From: an uncultured Flavobacteriaceae bacterium
GTDB taxonomy: Bacteria; Bacteroidota; Bacteroidia; Flavobacteriales; Flavobacteriaceae
Assembly (NCBI GenBank): GCA_947497245.1
Contig: CANMFO010000001.1
Coordinates: forward strand, 1,116,001 to 1,180,000
Direction of reading: 5' to 3'
DNA length: 64,000 nt
The notes below the pieces were generated by a model. The model saw only the letters and a list, made by a program, of their open reading frames with translations, was not told the origin of the DNA and searched no databases. A program made the translations under genes and the position numbers. Each line of letters begins with the position of its first letter. The stretch's first letter is position 1. Below, piece after piece: positions 27,838-37,752 of this stretch.

Positions 27838-28087
27838 GAATCGAGTTGTTGTCCAATTGATTGGGTAAAGAGCTCGGGATATACTGAACAAACCCGTTCT
27901 CTCGACCCCATTCGAACCGACGATCGTTGGATCGGGAAAGCCGTCGACCCATTCCATTCCTGTCCCGAGTGACCCATACCAAAATGGGAACCTCAGGGCC
28001 AAAGAGCTTTTTGTTTCAAATTAGGTAATGGTTTTTGTCAGGGCAACACATTTTAAGAAAACGTGAGCTGTACCACAAAACAAAAAA

Positions 28088-28107
28088 GCCCCTAATTTCT
28101 TAGGGGC
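28088..28107 (-). terminator. Intrinsic terminator of the ilv operon
   Basis: 8-bp arms GCCCCTAA and TTAGGGGC around a 4-nt loop, with an A-run at 28082-28087 that becomes a T-run on the minus strand, 10 nt past the ilvC stop. Confidence 0.85.
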
Positions 28108-28116
28108 CCGACAATA

Positions 28117-29592
28117 TTATACAATCGGTTTCATGGCGGTCATCGATTCCCTGAGTCGGGTACCGACCACCTCTACCGGATGTTCCCGAAGCACCTTGTT
28201 CACAGTGATCAATTTGGCATTGTCCACTTGTCCATTTTTTCCCTTGCCATACACCGTTCCGATAACATCGGTATCGATCTTCTTCATGAAATCGGCCAAT
28301 AGGGGCTTGCAAGCGTGGTCGAACAAATAGCAGCCGTATTCCGCAGTATCCGAAATAACACGATTCATTTCAAAGAGCTTTTTTCTGGCGATCGTATTGG
28401 CGATCAAGGGGGTTTCGTGCAGTGATTCGTAGTAGGCAGATTCTCCTATGATGCCCGATTCGGTCATTGATTCATAGGCCAGCTCTACCCCCGCCCTGAC
28501 GAACGCTACCATCAGCACGCCATTGTCATAATAGTCCTGTTCCGAAATAGCGTCGTCGCCTGCCGGTGTTTTCTCAAAAGCGGTCTCCCCGGTAGCGGCC
28601 CTCCAGGTCAAGAGGTTTTTGTCGTCATTTGCCCAATCTTCCATCATGGTCTTTGAAAAATGTCCGGTCATTATATCATCCATATGTTTATGAAAGAGCG
28701 GTCGCATGATGGCCTTCAATTCCTCGGATAGTTCAAATGCCTTTATTTTTGCTGGATTTGACAAACGATCCATCATATTGGTGATTCCACCATACTTCAT
28801 TCCTTCGGTAATGGTCTCCCAACCATATTGGATCAATTTGGAGGCAAAACCAGGCTCAATTCCCTTTTCGATCATCTTGTCGAAACACAATATCGATCCG
28901 GTCTGCAGCAATCCGCACAAAATGGTCTGTTCGCCCATTAGGTCGGACTTTACCTCGGCCACAAAGGAGGACTCCAGGACTCCAGCCCTATGCCCGCCGG
29001 TTCCCACTGCGTAGGCCTTGGCCTGCTCCAGCCCCTTTCCCTGGGGATCGTTGTTGGGGTGCACCGCAATCAGGGTAGGTACCCCGAAGCCCCTTTTGTA
29101 CTCTTCGCGCACTTCCGAACCTGGACATTTTGGTGCGACCATGATCACGGTAAGGTCTTCGCGGACCTGCATCCCTTCTTCCACAATGTTGAAGCCATGG
29201 GAATAGGACAATGTGGCCCCTTCTTTCATCAAGGGCATTACCGCATTGACCACACTGGTATGTTGTTTGTCCGGGGTGAGGTTGATGACCAAATCTGCTG
29301 TAGGTACCAATTCCTCGTACGTTCCGACACTAAACCCATTTTCTGAGGCATTCAAAAAAGACTGTCTTTTTTCCTTGATAGCGGCCTCACGGAGCGTATA
29401 GGAAATATCCAGGCCCGAATCGCGCATGTTCAGCCCCTGGTTCAACCCCTGCGCGCCACAGCCCACGATTACAATTTTCTTGCCCTTCAAAGCGGATACA
29501 CCATCCGAAAATTCGCTGGACTCCATAAACCTGCATTTCCCTAATTGCGTTAACTGGTCCCTTAAGGATAGTGTATTGAAATAATTTGCCAT
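28117..29592 (-). CDS. ilvC: Ketol-acid reductoisomerase, class II
   Basis: 491 aa, the same length as the long E. coli-type enzyme with a duplicated knotted domain. The [17 protein letters not shown] dinucleotide motif and a downstream [24 protein letters not shown] segment are clear. It converts acetolactate or acetohydroxybutyrate to the dihydroxy acid, using NADPH. Last gene of ilvD-ilvB-methyltransferase-ilvN-ilvC. ilvA, which often closes this cluster, is absent from the window. Confidence 0.97.
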   Translation of the reverse strand: MANYFNTLSLRDQLTQLGKCRFMESSEFSDGVSALKGKKIVIVGCGAQGLNQGLNMRDSGLDISYTLREAAIKEKRQSFLNASENGFSVGTYEELVPTADLVINLTPDKQHTSVVNAVMPLMKEGATLSYSHGFNIVEEGMQVREDLTVIMVAPKCPGSEVREEYKRGFGVPTLIAVHPNNDPQGKGLEQAKAYAVGTGGHRAGVLESSFVAEVKSDLMGEQTILCGLLQTGSILCFDKMIEKGIEPGFASKLIQYGWETITEGMKYGGITNMMDRLSNPAKIKAFELSEELKAIMRPLFHKHMDDIMTGHFSKTMMEDWANDDKNLLTWRAATGETAFEKTPAGDDAISEQDYYDNGVLMVAFVRAGVELAYESMTESGIIGESAYYESLHETPLIANTIARKKLFEMNRVISDTAEYGCYLFDHACKPLLADFMKKIDTDVIGTVYGKGKNGQVDNAKLITVNKVLREHPVEVVGTRLRESMTAMKPIV

Positions 29593-29626
29593 TGTGTGTT
29601 CTCTTTATTATGATTTATTGATTTAA

Positions 29627-30154
29627 CTAGCTTTCTTGAAATTCTTTGAGCAGTGAGGTAATCTGCATCTCCTCCTTCGACACGGCAATGCGGCCGGACC
29701 GGACAAACTGCATAATGCCGAACGGCTTCAGTTCTTCGTACATCTGGTCGATTTCAAATCGCCTTCCCGATTTGGCCAACACGAAAAACTCACGGGCCAC
29801 GGTTACGATCTGCGAATTGTTCTCCTTGATGATATTTTGGATCTGCCTTTCATCGAACAACAGATTGGAGGCAATTTTGAACAAGGCGGATTCCTGATAG
29901 ATGGTCTCCTCATCGGTATGGTAAAAGGCCTTGATCACTTCAATCTGTTTCTCGATCTGGCCCACAATATTACGCACCCATTGCTGAGTGGTATTGACCA
30001 CGATGGTGAACTTGGAGACTTCATCGATCTCAGATTTGGAAACATTGAGACTTTCTATGTTAATGTGTCTTTTTAGGAATATTCCCGATATCCGGTTCAG
30101 CAACCCGACATTGTTTTCCGAATATACCGATATGGTAAACCATTGTTTTTCCAT
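29627..30154 (-). CDS. ilvN: Acetolactate synthase small (regulatory) subunit
   Basis: 175 aa. An N-terminal ACT domain (FTISVYSENNVGLLNRISGIF) binds valine for feedback control in the family, and a C-terminal ALS_ss_C-like domain follows. It pairs with IlvB but is separated from it by a methyltransferase gene. Confidence 0.93.
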   Translation of the reverse strand: MEKQWFTISVYSENNVGLLNRISGIFLKRHINIESLNVSKSEIDEVSKFTIVVNTTQQWVRNIVGQIEKQIEVIKAFYHTDEETIYQESALFKIASNLLFDERQIQNIIKENNSQIVTVAREFFVLAKSGRRFEIDQMYEELKPFGIMQFVRSGRIAVSKEEMQITSLLKEFQES

Positions 30155-30176
30155 GTTTGCTTAAAATATGATGGCG

Positions 30177-30782
30177 TTATTCAAAATGAACTAATTCTTT
30201 TTCTTTGTTCCTGACCGCAATGATCACTCCTGTGGACCAATTGAGTTTGGTAAGGTTGAAATCATCCCGATTTTCGAGATAGGCCACCAGGCCGTCCACA
30301 TGGTCCTGATGTCCCTCGGGCCAATTGGCCTGGGCGGTCATATCGTCAACAACATAAAACCCGCCCACTTTTACCAAATCCAATATTTCCGCTATCCCAC
30401 TGTATTTTCCGGGCCAGGCATCGGCAAAAATCAGATCGAAAGGGCCGCCCTTATAGTTGTTGATCCACTCCGTGCCATCCGCACATATCGTTTTCACCCG
30501 TTTGTCCTCATCAAAATAGTGCTCCGCAATTGCGATCAGTTCCGGGTCATTGTCCACTGAAATGAGCTGGGAACCGGAATCCATCCCATCTACCATCCAA
30601 GAAAGGCTCAAACCTACTCCCGTCCCCAGTTCCAAAAGGTTCGAATTGGGCTTGGAGGTAATCAGGGTCTTCAGCAAGGTACCGATATGCAGGTCCGAAG
30701 GCATGGTGAAACCGATCTCAACGGATTTCCGCTCGATTTCTCCATGGATTTTTGGTCTGTTCCGTATGTCTGAGTCGTTCAT
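30177..30782 (-). CDS. Class I SAM-dependent methyltransferase inside the ilv operon
   Basis: 201 aa Rossmann methyltransferase. Motif I is LLELGTGVGLSL at about residues 49-60, the acidic ribose-binding residue is in ISVDNDPEL, and motif II/IV reads FDLIFADAWPG. The overall pattern is O-methyltransferase (CCoAOMT/TrmR-like). It lies between ilvB and ilvN with short gaps (22 and 71 nt) on the same strand, so it is co-transcribed. No role in branched-chain synthesis is known for such an enzyme, and substrate is unknown. Confidence 0.82.
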   Translation of the reverse strand: MNDSDIRNRPKIHGEIERKSVEIGFTMPSDLHIGTLLKTLITSKPNSNLLELGTGVGLSLSWMVDGMDSGSQLISVDNDPELIAIAEHYFDEDKRVKTICADGTEWINNYKGGPFDLIFADAWPGKYSGIAEILDLVKVGGFYVVDDMTAQANWPEGHQDHVDGLVAYLENRDDFNLTKLNWSTGVIIAVRNKEKELVHFE

Positions 30783-30853
30783 CTACTCCTTAAATGTTTC
30801 GCTAAAATGAAATAAAAGTGGGCGTGTGTCCCGTTCGTATCCATCCGTAGGTC

Positions 30854-32587
30854 CTATTTCAATCTGATATCCGAAACCGATGCCCCGGAGGGAATCATGG
30901 GGAACACATTGTCTTCCTTTTCAACCTTCACTTCCAAGAAGTACGGTTTTTTTGATGCCATCATTTCTTGGACCGTGGCCCTCAAATCCTTACGCTCCGT
31001 AACCCGTTTGGATTCGATATGGTAGCCTTCGGCGATTTTCACAAAATCGGGGTTCACCATTACGGTCGAAGCATAGCGCTTGTCAAAAAACAATTCCTGC
31101 CACTGTCGCACCATGCCCAGATGGTCGTTGTTCAGTACAACTATCTTTACCGGCACATTGTGCTGGAAGATCACTCCCAATTCCTGAATCGTCATCTGGT
31201 ACCCGCCATCACCAATAATAGCGACAACTTCCCTGTCCATGGCGCCCATCTTGGCACCAATGGCGGCAGGAAGTGCGAAGCCCATCGTACCCAGACCACC
31301 TGAAGTGATATTGCTTTTGGACCGGTTGAATTTGGCATAGCGGCAGGCAATCATCTGGTGTTGCCCCACATCGGTTACGATGACCGCCTTGTTTTCCGAC
31401 GCCAGGTTTATTTCTTCGATGACCTCGCCCATCGTCAGCCCTTCCTTTGTGGGATGAATATCGTTTTTGATGACCTGATCGAACTCAATTTGATATTTTT
31501 TCTTGAATTCGTCGTGCCAGGCTTCATGCTTGTTGTCCTGTATCAAAGGGAGCAACAGACCCAGGGTTTCTTTGGAATCGCCCAAAACGGCAACATCTGC
31601 TTTCACATTTTTGTCTATCTCCGCCCGATCGATCTCAAAATGAATTACCTTGGCCTGCTTGGCATAGGTGTCGAGGCTTCCAGTGACCCGATCGTCAAAG
31701 CGCATTCCGATGGCGATCAGCACATCGCATTCGTTCGTCAAAATATTGGGGCCATAGTTTCCATGCATTCCCACCATGCCCACATTCAAGGGATGGGCCG
31801 TATCAAGTGCGGATGCCCCTAAAATGGTCCATGCAGCCGGAATTCCCGCTTTTTCGACCAAAGCCTTCAACTGTGCCTCCGCCTCGCCCAAAATAACACC
31901 TTGACCCCAAACAATGTAAGGTTTCTTGGCCGTATTGATCAGCTCCGCAGCACTTTCTATGGATTTCATATCGGGCTTTGGAACCGGATTGTAACTACGC
32001 ACACCGGTACAGGCCTCGTAGGCGAACTCGAACTCGTCGAACTGGGCATTTTTGGTAATATCGACCAAAACAGGGCCCGGTCTTCCCGATTTTGCAATAT
32101 AGAACGCCTTGGCCATGATCTCTGGGATTTCAGAAGCTTTGGTTATCTGATAGTTCCATTTGGTCACGGGCGTGGAAATCCCGATAATATCCGTTTCCTG
32201 AAAAGCATCGGAACCCAATAAGTGCCTTGGTACCTGCCCGGTAATGCACACCATAGGGGTCGAATCGATCTGGGCGTCGGCCAAACCGGTCACCAGGTTC
32301 GTTGCCCCCGGGCCCGAGGTCGCCATCGCCACACCAACCTTCCCGCTTACCCTCGCATATCCTTGGGCAGCGTGGGTGGCTCCCTGTTCGTGACGGGTCA
32401 GGATATGGGTCAGTCTATCCTGGAATTTATAGAGTTCGTCATAGACCGGCATTATGGCACCACCGGGGTAACCGTACAACAGGTCGACACCCTCGGCCAA
32501 TAGGCAATGGATTATGGCTTCGGCCCCACTGACCTTAATCGTGGTGGCCGACTTTTGGGCCTTCTGTTTTTCTTTCAATGTTTCCAT
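30854..32587 (-). CDS. ilvB: Acetolactate synthase large (catalytic) subunit
   Basis: 577 aa thiamine diphosphate enzyme. Catalytic glutamate lies in RHEQGATHAAQGYARVSG, the ThDP-binding GDG...NN motif reads GDGGYQMTIQELG...LNND, and a central FAD-type domain is present. It condenses pyruvate with pyruvate or 2-oxobutyrate. Starts 2 nt after ilvD ends. Confidence 0.97.
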   Translation of the reverse strand: METLKEKQKAQKSATTIKVSGAEAIIHCLLAEGVDLLYGYPGGAIMPVYDELYKFQDRLTHILTRHEQGATHAAQGYARVSGKVGVAMATSGPGATNLVTGLADAQIDSTPMVCITGQVPRHLLGSDAFQETDIIGISTPVTKWNYQITKASEIPEIMAKAFYIAKSGRPGPVLVDITKNAQFDEFEFAYEACTGVRSYNPVPKPDMKSIESAAELINTAKKPYIVWGQGVILGEAEAQLKALVEKAGIPAAWTILGASALDTAHPLNVGMVGMHGNYGPNILTNECDVLIAIGMRFDDRVTGSLDTYAKQAKVIHFEIDRAEIDKNVKADVAVLGDSKETLGLLLPLIQDNKHEAWHDEFKKKYQIEFDQVIKNDIHPTKEGLTMGEVIEEINLASENKAVIVTDVGQHQMIACRYAKFNRSKSNITSGGLGTMGFALPAAIGAKMGAMDREVVAIIGDGGYQMTIQELGVIFQHNVPVKIVVLNNDHLGMVRQWQELFFDKRYASTVMVNPDFVKIAEGYHIESKRVTERKDLRATVQEMMASKKPYFLEVKVEKEDNVFPMIPSGASVSDIRLK

Positions 32588-32589
32588 AT

Positions 32590-34266
32590 CTATATCTCAT
32601 CGGTAACACAGCCCTCCGAGGCCGAGGAAACCGTTTTTGCATACTTGTATAAACTTCCTTTTTTTACTTTCAATGGGGGCTGTACCCAGTCTGCCCTTCT
32701 TTTGGCTATTTCCTCGTCCGTAAGGTCGACGGAAATACTGTTCTTCTCGGCATCTATGGTGATGATATCCCCATCTTTCAAGAGTCCGATGGTACCGCCT
32801 TCCTGTGCTTCCGGGCATACATGGCCTACCACAAAACCGTGGGTTCCCCCGGAGAAGCGCCCATCAGTGATCAACGCCACCTCCTTACCGAGTCCGGCCC
32901 CCATGATGGCAGAAGTGGGCTTTAGCATTTCGGGCATTCCAGGACCGCCTTTGGGCCCTTCGTAGCGAATGACCACCACATCCCCTTTTTTGACCTCTCC
33001 CCTTCCTATTCCCGCATTGGCCAAAAACTCATCTTCATATACTTTTGCCGTTCCCGAGAAATACAGGCCTTCTTTTCCGGTAATTTTGGCGACGGCACCA
33101 TTTTCTGCCAAATTGCCATAAAGGATTCTGAGATGCCCGGTTTCCTTAATAGGGGAATCCAAGGGCATAATTACCTTTTGCCCTTCCATTAAACTGGGTA
33201 CTTCTTTGAGGTTTTCTTCCAGCGTTTTTCCGGTAACGGTCATGCAGTCCCCGTGCAACATCCCATTTTCCAGCATGAATTTCAATACGGCCGGCGTACC
33301 GCCCACCCGGTGTAAATCTTCCATCAGGTATTTTCCGCTGGGTTTCAGATCTGCCAAAAATGGTGTTGTGTCGCTTATCTTTTGGAAATCGTCCAGGGTA
33401 AAGTCGACCCCGGCCGCTTTCGCAATCGCTAAAAAGTGGAGTACCGCATTGGTCGAGCCGCCGAGCAAAGTCAGCAATCGAACGGCGTTCTCAAATGATT
33501 TCCTGGTAATGATATCGCTGGGTTTGATGTCGTTCTCCAACAAATGGCGCAGTGCCTTGCCGGATTTGACACAATCCGCTTTTTTCGCATCGCCCAGTGC
33601 TGGATTCGAAGAATTATAGGGCATCGCCATGCCCAAAGCCTCAATCGCGGAGGCCATGGTATTGGCGGTATACATACCACCGCAGGCGCCTGCTCCCGGG
33701 CAAGCGTTTTGAATGACGCTTTTATAATCGGACTCGTTCATCGTGCCCGCCACCTTTTCGCCCCAGGCCTCAAAAGCGGAAACAATGTCCAACTTCCTAT
33801 CTTTAAAACAACCCGATGCAATGGTCCCTCCGTAGACCAAGACCGATGGCCGGTTTAAGCGGATCATGGCCATCAAGGCTCCCGGCATGTTTTTATCACA
33901 TCCGACAACGGTCACCAAACCATCGTAGTTCATTGCTTGGACCACCGTCTCCATGGAGTCGGCAATTAGATCTCTTGAGGGAAGGGAATAGCGCATCCCA
34001 TAGGTTCCCATGGAAATACCATCGCTTACACCGATGGTATTGAAGACCAGTCCCACCAAATCGCCTTGTTTTGTCCCTTCCTTTACCTGCTGGGCCAGAT
34101 CGTTGAGATGCATATTGCACGGGTTTCCCTCATAGCCCGTGCTTCCAATCCCAATCAAAGGTTTTTGGAGGTCGTCCTCGGTCAGTCCTATCGCATAAAG
34201 CATTGCCTGGGCGGCAGGTTGAGTGGGATCCTGGGTTACATTTTTACTGTGTTTGTTTAACTCCAT
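32590..34266 (-). CDS. ilvD: Dihydroxy-acid dehydratase
   Basis: 558 aa IlvD/Edd family Fe-S dehydratase. Cluster cysteines are visible in GCDKNMPGA and [18 protein letters not shown], plus an N-terminal C in GNPCNMH. It makes 2-oxoisovalerate and 2-oxo-3-methylvalerate. Start set at ATG; a TTG one codon earlier is in frame. First gene of the ilv operon behind the promoter at 34314-34342. Confidence 0.96.
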   Translation of the reverse strand: MELNKHSKNVTQDPTQPAAQAMLYAIGLTEDDLQKPLIGIGSTGYEGNPCNMHLNDLAQQVKEGTKQGDLVGLVFNTIGVSDGISMGTYGMRYSLPSRDLIADSMETVVQAMNYDGLVTVVGCDKNMPGALMAMIRLNRPSVLVYGGTIASGCFKDRKLDIVSAFEAWGEKVAGTMNESDYKSVIQNACPGAGACGGMYTANTMASAIEALGMAMPYNSSNPALGDAKKADCVKSGKALRHLLENDIKPSDIITRKSFENAVRLLTLLGGSTNAVLHFLAIAKAAGVDFTLDDFQKISDTTPFLADLKPSGKYLMEDLHRVGGTPAVLKFMLENGMLHGDCMTVTGKTLEENLKEVPSLMEGQKVIMPLDSPIKETGHLRILYGNLAENGAVAKITGKEGLYFSGTAKVYEDEFLANAGIGRGEVKKGDVVVIRYEGPKGGPGMPEMLKPTSAIMGAGLGKEVALITDGRFSGGTHGFVVGHVCPEAQEGGTIGLLKDGDIITIDAEKNSISVDLTDEEIAKRRADWVQPPLKVKKGSLYKYAKTVSSASEGCVTDEI

Positions 34267-34313
34267 CAAGTTGTAAATAAACGGTTGCTAATAAGATTTT
34301 CATGTTCCTCAAT

Positions 34314-34342
34314 CAAATATAGGCGTTTCCCCTGTCCATCAA
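34314..34342 (-). promoter_or_regulatory. Candidate ilv operon promoter
   Basis: On the minus strand TTG (34340-34342), 18-nt spacer, then TATATTTG (34314-34321), an exact TAnnTTTG. The predicted start of transcription is about 40 nt before ilvD. A 19-codon frame rich in Ile, Leu and Val (34244-34303) overlaps the ilvD start in another frame. No terminator hairpin lies in this leader. Together with the terminator below, this accounts for 34267-34602. Confidence 0.55.
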
Positions 34343-34453
34343 TTTTAACAAGTAGGACCTATCTAAATCCAATATTCCCAATATTTACCTATTCCTCTGT
34401 AAATCAGAAAGATAACCAGTCATTTTTATCATATTCAATTCTCCCAAAAAAAG

Positions 34454-34492
34454 TAAGGGCCTGTATCAAAATGCATCTGATACAGGCCCTTA
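34454..34492 (-). terminator. Intrinsic terminator of the pxp operon
   Basis: 15-bp perfect arms TAAGGGCCTGTATCA (34454-34468) and TGATACAGGCCCTTA (34478-34492) with a 9-nt loop, and a T-run on the minus strand from the A's before 34454. It lies 111 nt past the pxpC stop and upstream of the ilv promoter, so it insulates the two operons. Confidence 0.85.
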
Positions 34493-34602
34493 TGCGCAAT
34501 GCAAATCTGTATCATCCCTTTTCCGGGAGGACGACAAGAATCACATGAATTGGTGGCATTGTTGCTTTCATTACTACAATATTACTCCAAATATTTGAAA
34601 CA

Positions 34603-35442
34603 TCAAACCCGTTTGAAGGAAACCAGGTCCCCAAATTTTTTCTGGGCCAATACGGAGATCGCCCTATCGGAAAGTTGCAATATTCTTGGGTATCCCCCCG
34701 TAGTCTGCCCATCTTTCATCAGGATGATCAATTTTCCCGCAGGGGTAAACTGTACGGTTCCGGAAAGCGTGGCCGAGGTCAACATCGAAGCTTTGTGCCC
34801 GTCGATGTTCTCCTTTAATTGATAGGCCATGCGATTGTTTTCCATGGCAATGGAAAAATTATTGAAAAACAAAGTTTCCAAATGCCTGTCTGTCAATATT
34901 TCATATTCCGGCCCTTTATGGACCTCAAGAACGGTGTCCTCCAAAAACCCTTCCAGTTTGTACTCGGTAATCCTGGGTTCGAAAGCCTTGTCCACCTCGT
35001 AGGGCACCTCTGCCCCCTCTTCCAAATGGTTTTGTGGACAGATCGGAAAATACATGGACCGGCTTCCAAGTCGCACCTTCGTCCTGAATCCCCCTCTAAT
35101 GGCCAAGTAGGAGCGAAAGCCTCTTTCAAGTTTGCCGTAGGAAACGATATCCCCTGCCTTTACCTTATAAATCTTACGGTTCTGTATTGGGGAATTGTTC
35201 AAGGTGGCCGACATTTCCGCTCCGCCCAGGGCAATGTGGGTATCCTCCTCGAACAACAGCGTGGGTCCGGTCATTGTGATTTCCAATACCGCGGCGTCCT
35301 TCGGGTTTTCCAAAAGCATGTTCAGTTTGTCCACGGTCCATACATCCATTGCCCCGGAAATGGGGACCCCTTTGTCCCGATAGCCAAACCTTCCCGTATC
35401 TTGGACGGAGGTAAAGAAACCTGATTTCAGAAGTTTAACCAT
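34603..35442 (-). CDS. pxpC: 5-oxoprolinase subunit PxpC (biotin-dependent carboxyltransferase family)
   Basis: 279 aa KipA/AHS2-domain protein. Start pattern VKLLKSGFFTSVQDTGRFGYRDKGVP and the central LAIRGGF segment mark the family. With PxpA and PxpB it hydrolyses 5-oxoproline to glutamate using ATP. Overlaps the pxpB 3' end by 8 nt. ATG chosen over a TTG one codon earlier. Confidence 0.92.
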   Translation of the reverse strand: MVKLLKSGFFTSVQDTGRFGYRDKGVPISGAMDVWTVDKLNMLLENPKDAAVLEITMTGPTLLFEEDTHIALGGAEMSATLNNSPIQNRKIYKVKAGDIVSYGKLERGFRSYLAIRGGFRTKVRLGSRSMYFPICPQNHLEEGAEVPYEVDKAFEPRITEYKLEGFLEDTVLEVHKGPEYEILTDRHLETLFFNNFSIAMENNRMAYQLKENIDGHKASMLTSATLSGTVQFTPAGKLIILMKDGQTTGGYPRILQLSDRAISVLAQKKFGDLVSFKRV

Positions 35443-36169
35443 CAATCCTTATTTTCTCAATTTTATAGATGCCCACCTCCCCTTCGATCTTGTGCAGATC
35501 GTATTCCGCCCGGGAAATGGCATAAAATTGAATTTGATCTCCAACACTGACGAAGCTTGGCGGGTCTTTTTCAGCATTGAAAATGGGGACACTACAGTTC
35601 CCGATCAGATTCCATCCGCCCGGAGATTCTTGGGGGTATATACCTGTTTGCCTGCCGGCCAAACCGACCGAGCCCTTCGGTACTTTTAAACGTGGGGACT
35701 TTCTGCGTGGAATCTCCAAAGCCTTAGGAAGTCCGCCCAAGTACATGAATCCGGGCAAAAACCCGATTCCGTAAACCGTATAGACATTTTGGGTATGAAG
35801 GCTTATGATTTCTTTGACGGACCTATTGGTTTGATCGGAAATCCCTTTCAAATCGACACCAAAATCGGCATCGTAGCAGACAGGGAGCCGCCAACGATAT
35901 TTTTCCCTGGGTTCGGAACTTCCCTTTTCGGAATACCACTTGTGAAGCTGATCGCCAAAGGTTTTAAAGTCGATGGCCTTCTTGCGCAGTATCAGCGTCA
36001 GCGAATTATAGGCCGGGACCATTTCCCAAGCATCAGCATCCAATTGCTTCCTTAGATATTCCATGAACTGCAGAATATCGTATAAAATAGGCTCGGCTAC
36101 CTCGTTGGGCCATTCAATCAGCACGGCATGAACCCCAAAAGGTCTTATGGAAATGGGATAGTTGTTCAC
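35435..36169 (-). CDS. pxpB: 5-oxoprolinase subunit PxpB
   Basis: 244 aa KipI/AHS1-domain protein with FLPGFMYLGGLPKALEIPRRKSPRLKVPKGSVGLAG-type core (segments FLPGFMYL and VPKGSVGLAGRQTGIYP visible). Start codon is GTG, overlapping the pxpA stop by 4 nt (GTGA), so the two genes look translationally coupled. Confidence 0.93.
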   Translation of the reverse strand: MNNYPISIRPFGVHAVLIEWPNEVAEPILYDILQFMEYLRKQLDADAWEMVPAYNSLTLILRKKAIDFKTFGDQLHKWYSEKGSSEPREKYRWRLPVCYDADFGVDLKGISDQTNRSVKEIISLHTQNVYTVYGIGFLPGFMYLGGLPKALEIPRRKSPRLKVPKGSVGLAGRQTGIYPQESPGGWNLIGNCSVPIFNAEKDPPSFVSVGDQIQFYAISRAEYDLHKIEGEVGIYKIEKIRIDG

Positions 36170-36912
36170 TTTCTAATCTCGATATTGTAGTTTGGCAACT
36201 GAGCTGAAAGATACATCAATATTTGCAAAGCTGCGGGAGTATCGCCGTGGATGCAGTAGGTGTCTGCCAAAATTTGGATCATTTCCCCTTTGGAGGTCCG
36301 TAACCGTTGCCGGTTGACCATGGTCAACAGATGCGCCAAAACCCTCTCAGGTTCCTGTATCAGCGCATCTTTTTCATTTCTCGGGACCAGGCTCAAATCA
36401 TTTTTATAGTTCCTGTCGGCAAACGCTTCGTACTTGATCCGGAACCCCATTTTCAACGCCTCCGTTTCAATCGCAGATTGGTGGGGAAGATAGATGAAAA
36501 TGTCCTCACGATACCCTTCAATGGCCCGTAGGAACGTTCTGGCCAAGGATGCATCCTTGGCAATATCATTGTACAGTGCCCCATGTGGCTTGATATGGTG
36601 CAAAGCTACTTTTTTTTCATTCAGGAGCAGTTCCAAACCACCGATCTGATCTCGGATCGAAGCTATCAGATGATCCGGGGCAATGGCCATTGAGATCCTT
36701 CCGAAATGCTCCCGATCCGGATAGGACGGGTGGGCACCGATCTTGACCCGATGTTTTTTGCCGAGTGCGACCACCTCGCGCATGGTCTGCTCGTCGCCAG
36801 CGTGTCCCCCACAGGCAATATTACAGGACGATATAAGCGGGAGCAGCCCATTTTCGTTGCCCACACCTTCCCCTACGTCACAATTGATATCTATGTAAAC
36901 GGTCTTGTCCAA
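36166..36912 (-). CDS. pxpA: 5-oxoprolinase subunit PxpA (LamB/YcsF family)
   Basis: 248 aa. Signature segments are IDINCDVGEG, SSCNIACGGHAGD and GAHPSYPDREHFGR, then HIKPHGALYND. The only available start is TTG: an in-frame TAA lies five codons before it. First gene of pxpABC and 42 nt downstream of an alpha/beta hydrolase gene on the same strand, so the transcription unit probably begins further up. Confidence 0.93.
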   Translation of the reverse strand: MDKTVYIDINCDVGEGVGNENGLLPLISSCNIACGGHAGDEQTMREVVALGKKHRVKIGAHPSYPDREHFGRISMAIAPDHLIASIRDQIGGLELLLNEKKVALHHIKPHGALYNDIAKDASLARTFLRAIEGYREDIFIYLPHQSAIETEALKMGFRIKYEAFADRNYKNDLSLVPRNEKDALIQEPERVLAHLLTMVNRQRLRTSKGEMIQILADTYCIHGDTPAALQILMYLSAQLPNYNIEIRK

Positions 36913-36954
36913 ACTGTTCTGGTTTTACCGGTCATGCCTGCCCCACCCATACGA

Positions 36955-37752
36955 TTATTCGAATGCTTCGTCCATTCCCTCCTTAAAAGCTTCGAAATCC
37001 TGTAGGTAATTGTGGCCGCCGCCCTCGATACGGTACATTTTTTTCTCCTCTCCCGGGATTTGTTCATATAAACGTTCTGCCTGCCCATAGGGAATTACCG
37101 AATCGGCGGTACCATGGAAAATGAACACCGGGCACTGCAACTGTTTCACGTATTCGTTCGAAGGGAACCGATATTGCGACAACCAGGCAATGGGAAAGAT
37201 TGGAAATCGGTGCTTTCCCAGTTCCACTGCACTATAGAATGGGGATTCCAAAATTAGTTTTTTTGGAGTATTGGCCGCCGCCAGACCGGTGGCGATACCC
37301 GTGCCGAAGGAACGTCCGTAGAGCACGATCTCGTCTTCATCGTACTTGGTCAGTGCATGGTTGTAAAATAATTGGGCATCGGACTTTAAGGCCTCCTCAC
37401 TCAATTCCCCGGAACTTTTCCCGTAAGTGCGATAATCGACAAGAAACGCATCATAGCCCTTTTGTTCCAGAAGATTGGCCACATGGTTCAACTGGGAAAT
37501 GTTTCCGGAATTCCCATGAAAATAGAGCACCAATCCCCTAGCGCTGTCCTGTTTGATGTGCACTGCGTTCAACTTGGCCCCATCTTCGGCGGTCAGGTAA
37601 AATTCTTCAAAGTTCTGGCAAAAATCGTATTGGTGGTTCAGCGGCATTTTCGAAGGCAGGAAAATCAATTTTTCCTGAAAGGAATAGGCCAACAGCACGA
37701 GTAGCAAGTATGTGACGAATACTATGATGCCAATCTTTTTAAGCCTTTTCAT
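36955..37752 (-). CDS. Alpha/beta hydrolase with N-terminal membrane anchor (BEM46-like)
   Basis: 265 aa. An N-terminal hydrophobic helix (about residues 8-26) is followed by a serine hydrolase fold. Nucleophile S148 in YGRSFGTG, a GNSGN oxyanion segment, an acid residue in FHGTADSVIP, and His in GGGHNYL complete the triad pattern. Substrate unknown. It overlaps the 3' end of a paralogue (37739-38620) by 14 nt, which points to tandem duplication and co-translation. Confidence 0.85.
   Translation of the reverse strand: MKRLKKIGIIVFVTYLLLVLLAYSFQEKLIFLPSKMPLNHQYDFCQNFEEFYLTAEDGAKLNAVHIKQDSARGLVLYFHGNSGNISQLNHVANLLEQKGYDAFLVDYRTYGKSSGELSEEALKSDAQLFYNHALTKYDEDEIVLYGRSFGTGIATGLAAANTPKKLILESPFYSAVELGKHRFPIFPIAWLSQYRFPSNEYVKQLQCPVFIFHGTADSVIPYGQAERLYEQIPGEEKKMYRIEGGGHNYLQDFEAFKEGMDEAFE

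Noticed and set aside
27367-28002. Antisense open frame of 211 codons over leuB 3' end and the following gap
   Set aside because: Most of it overlaps the conserved leuB NAD site; the tail in the gap has no start or motif support.
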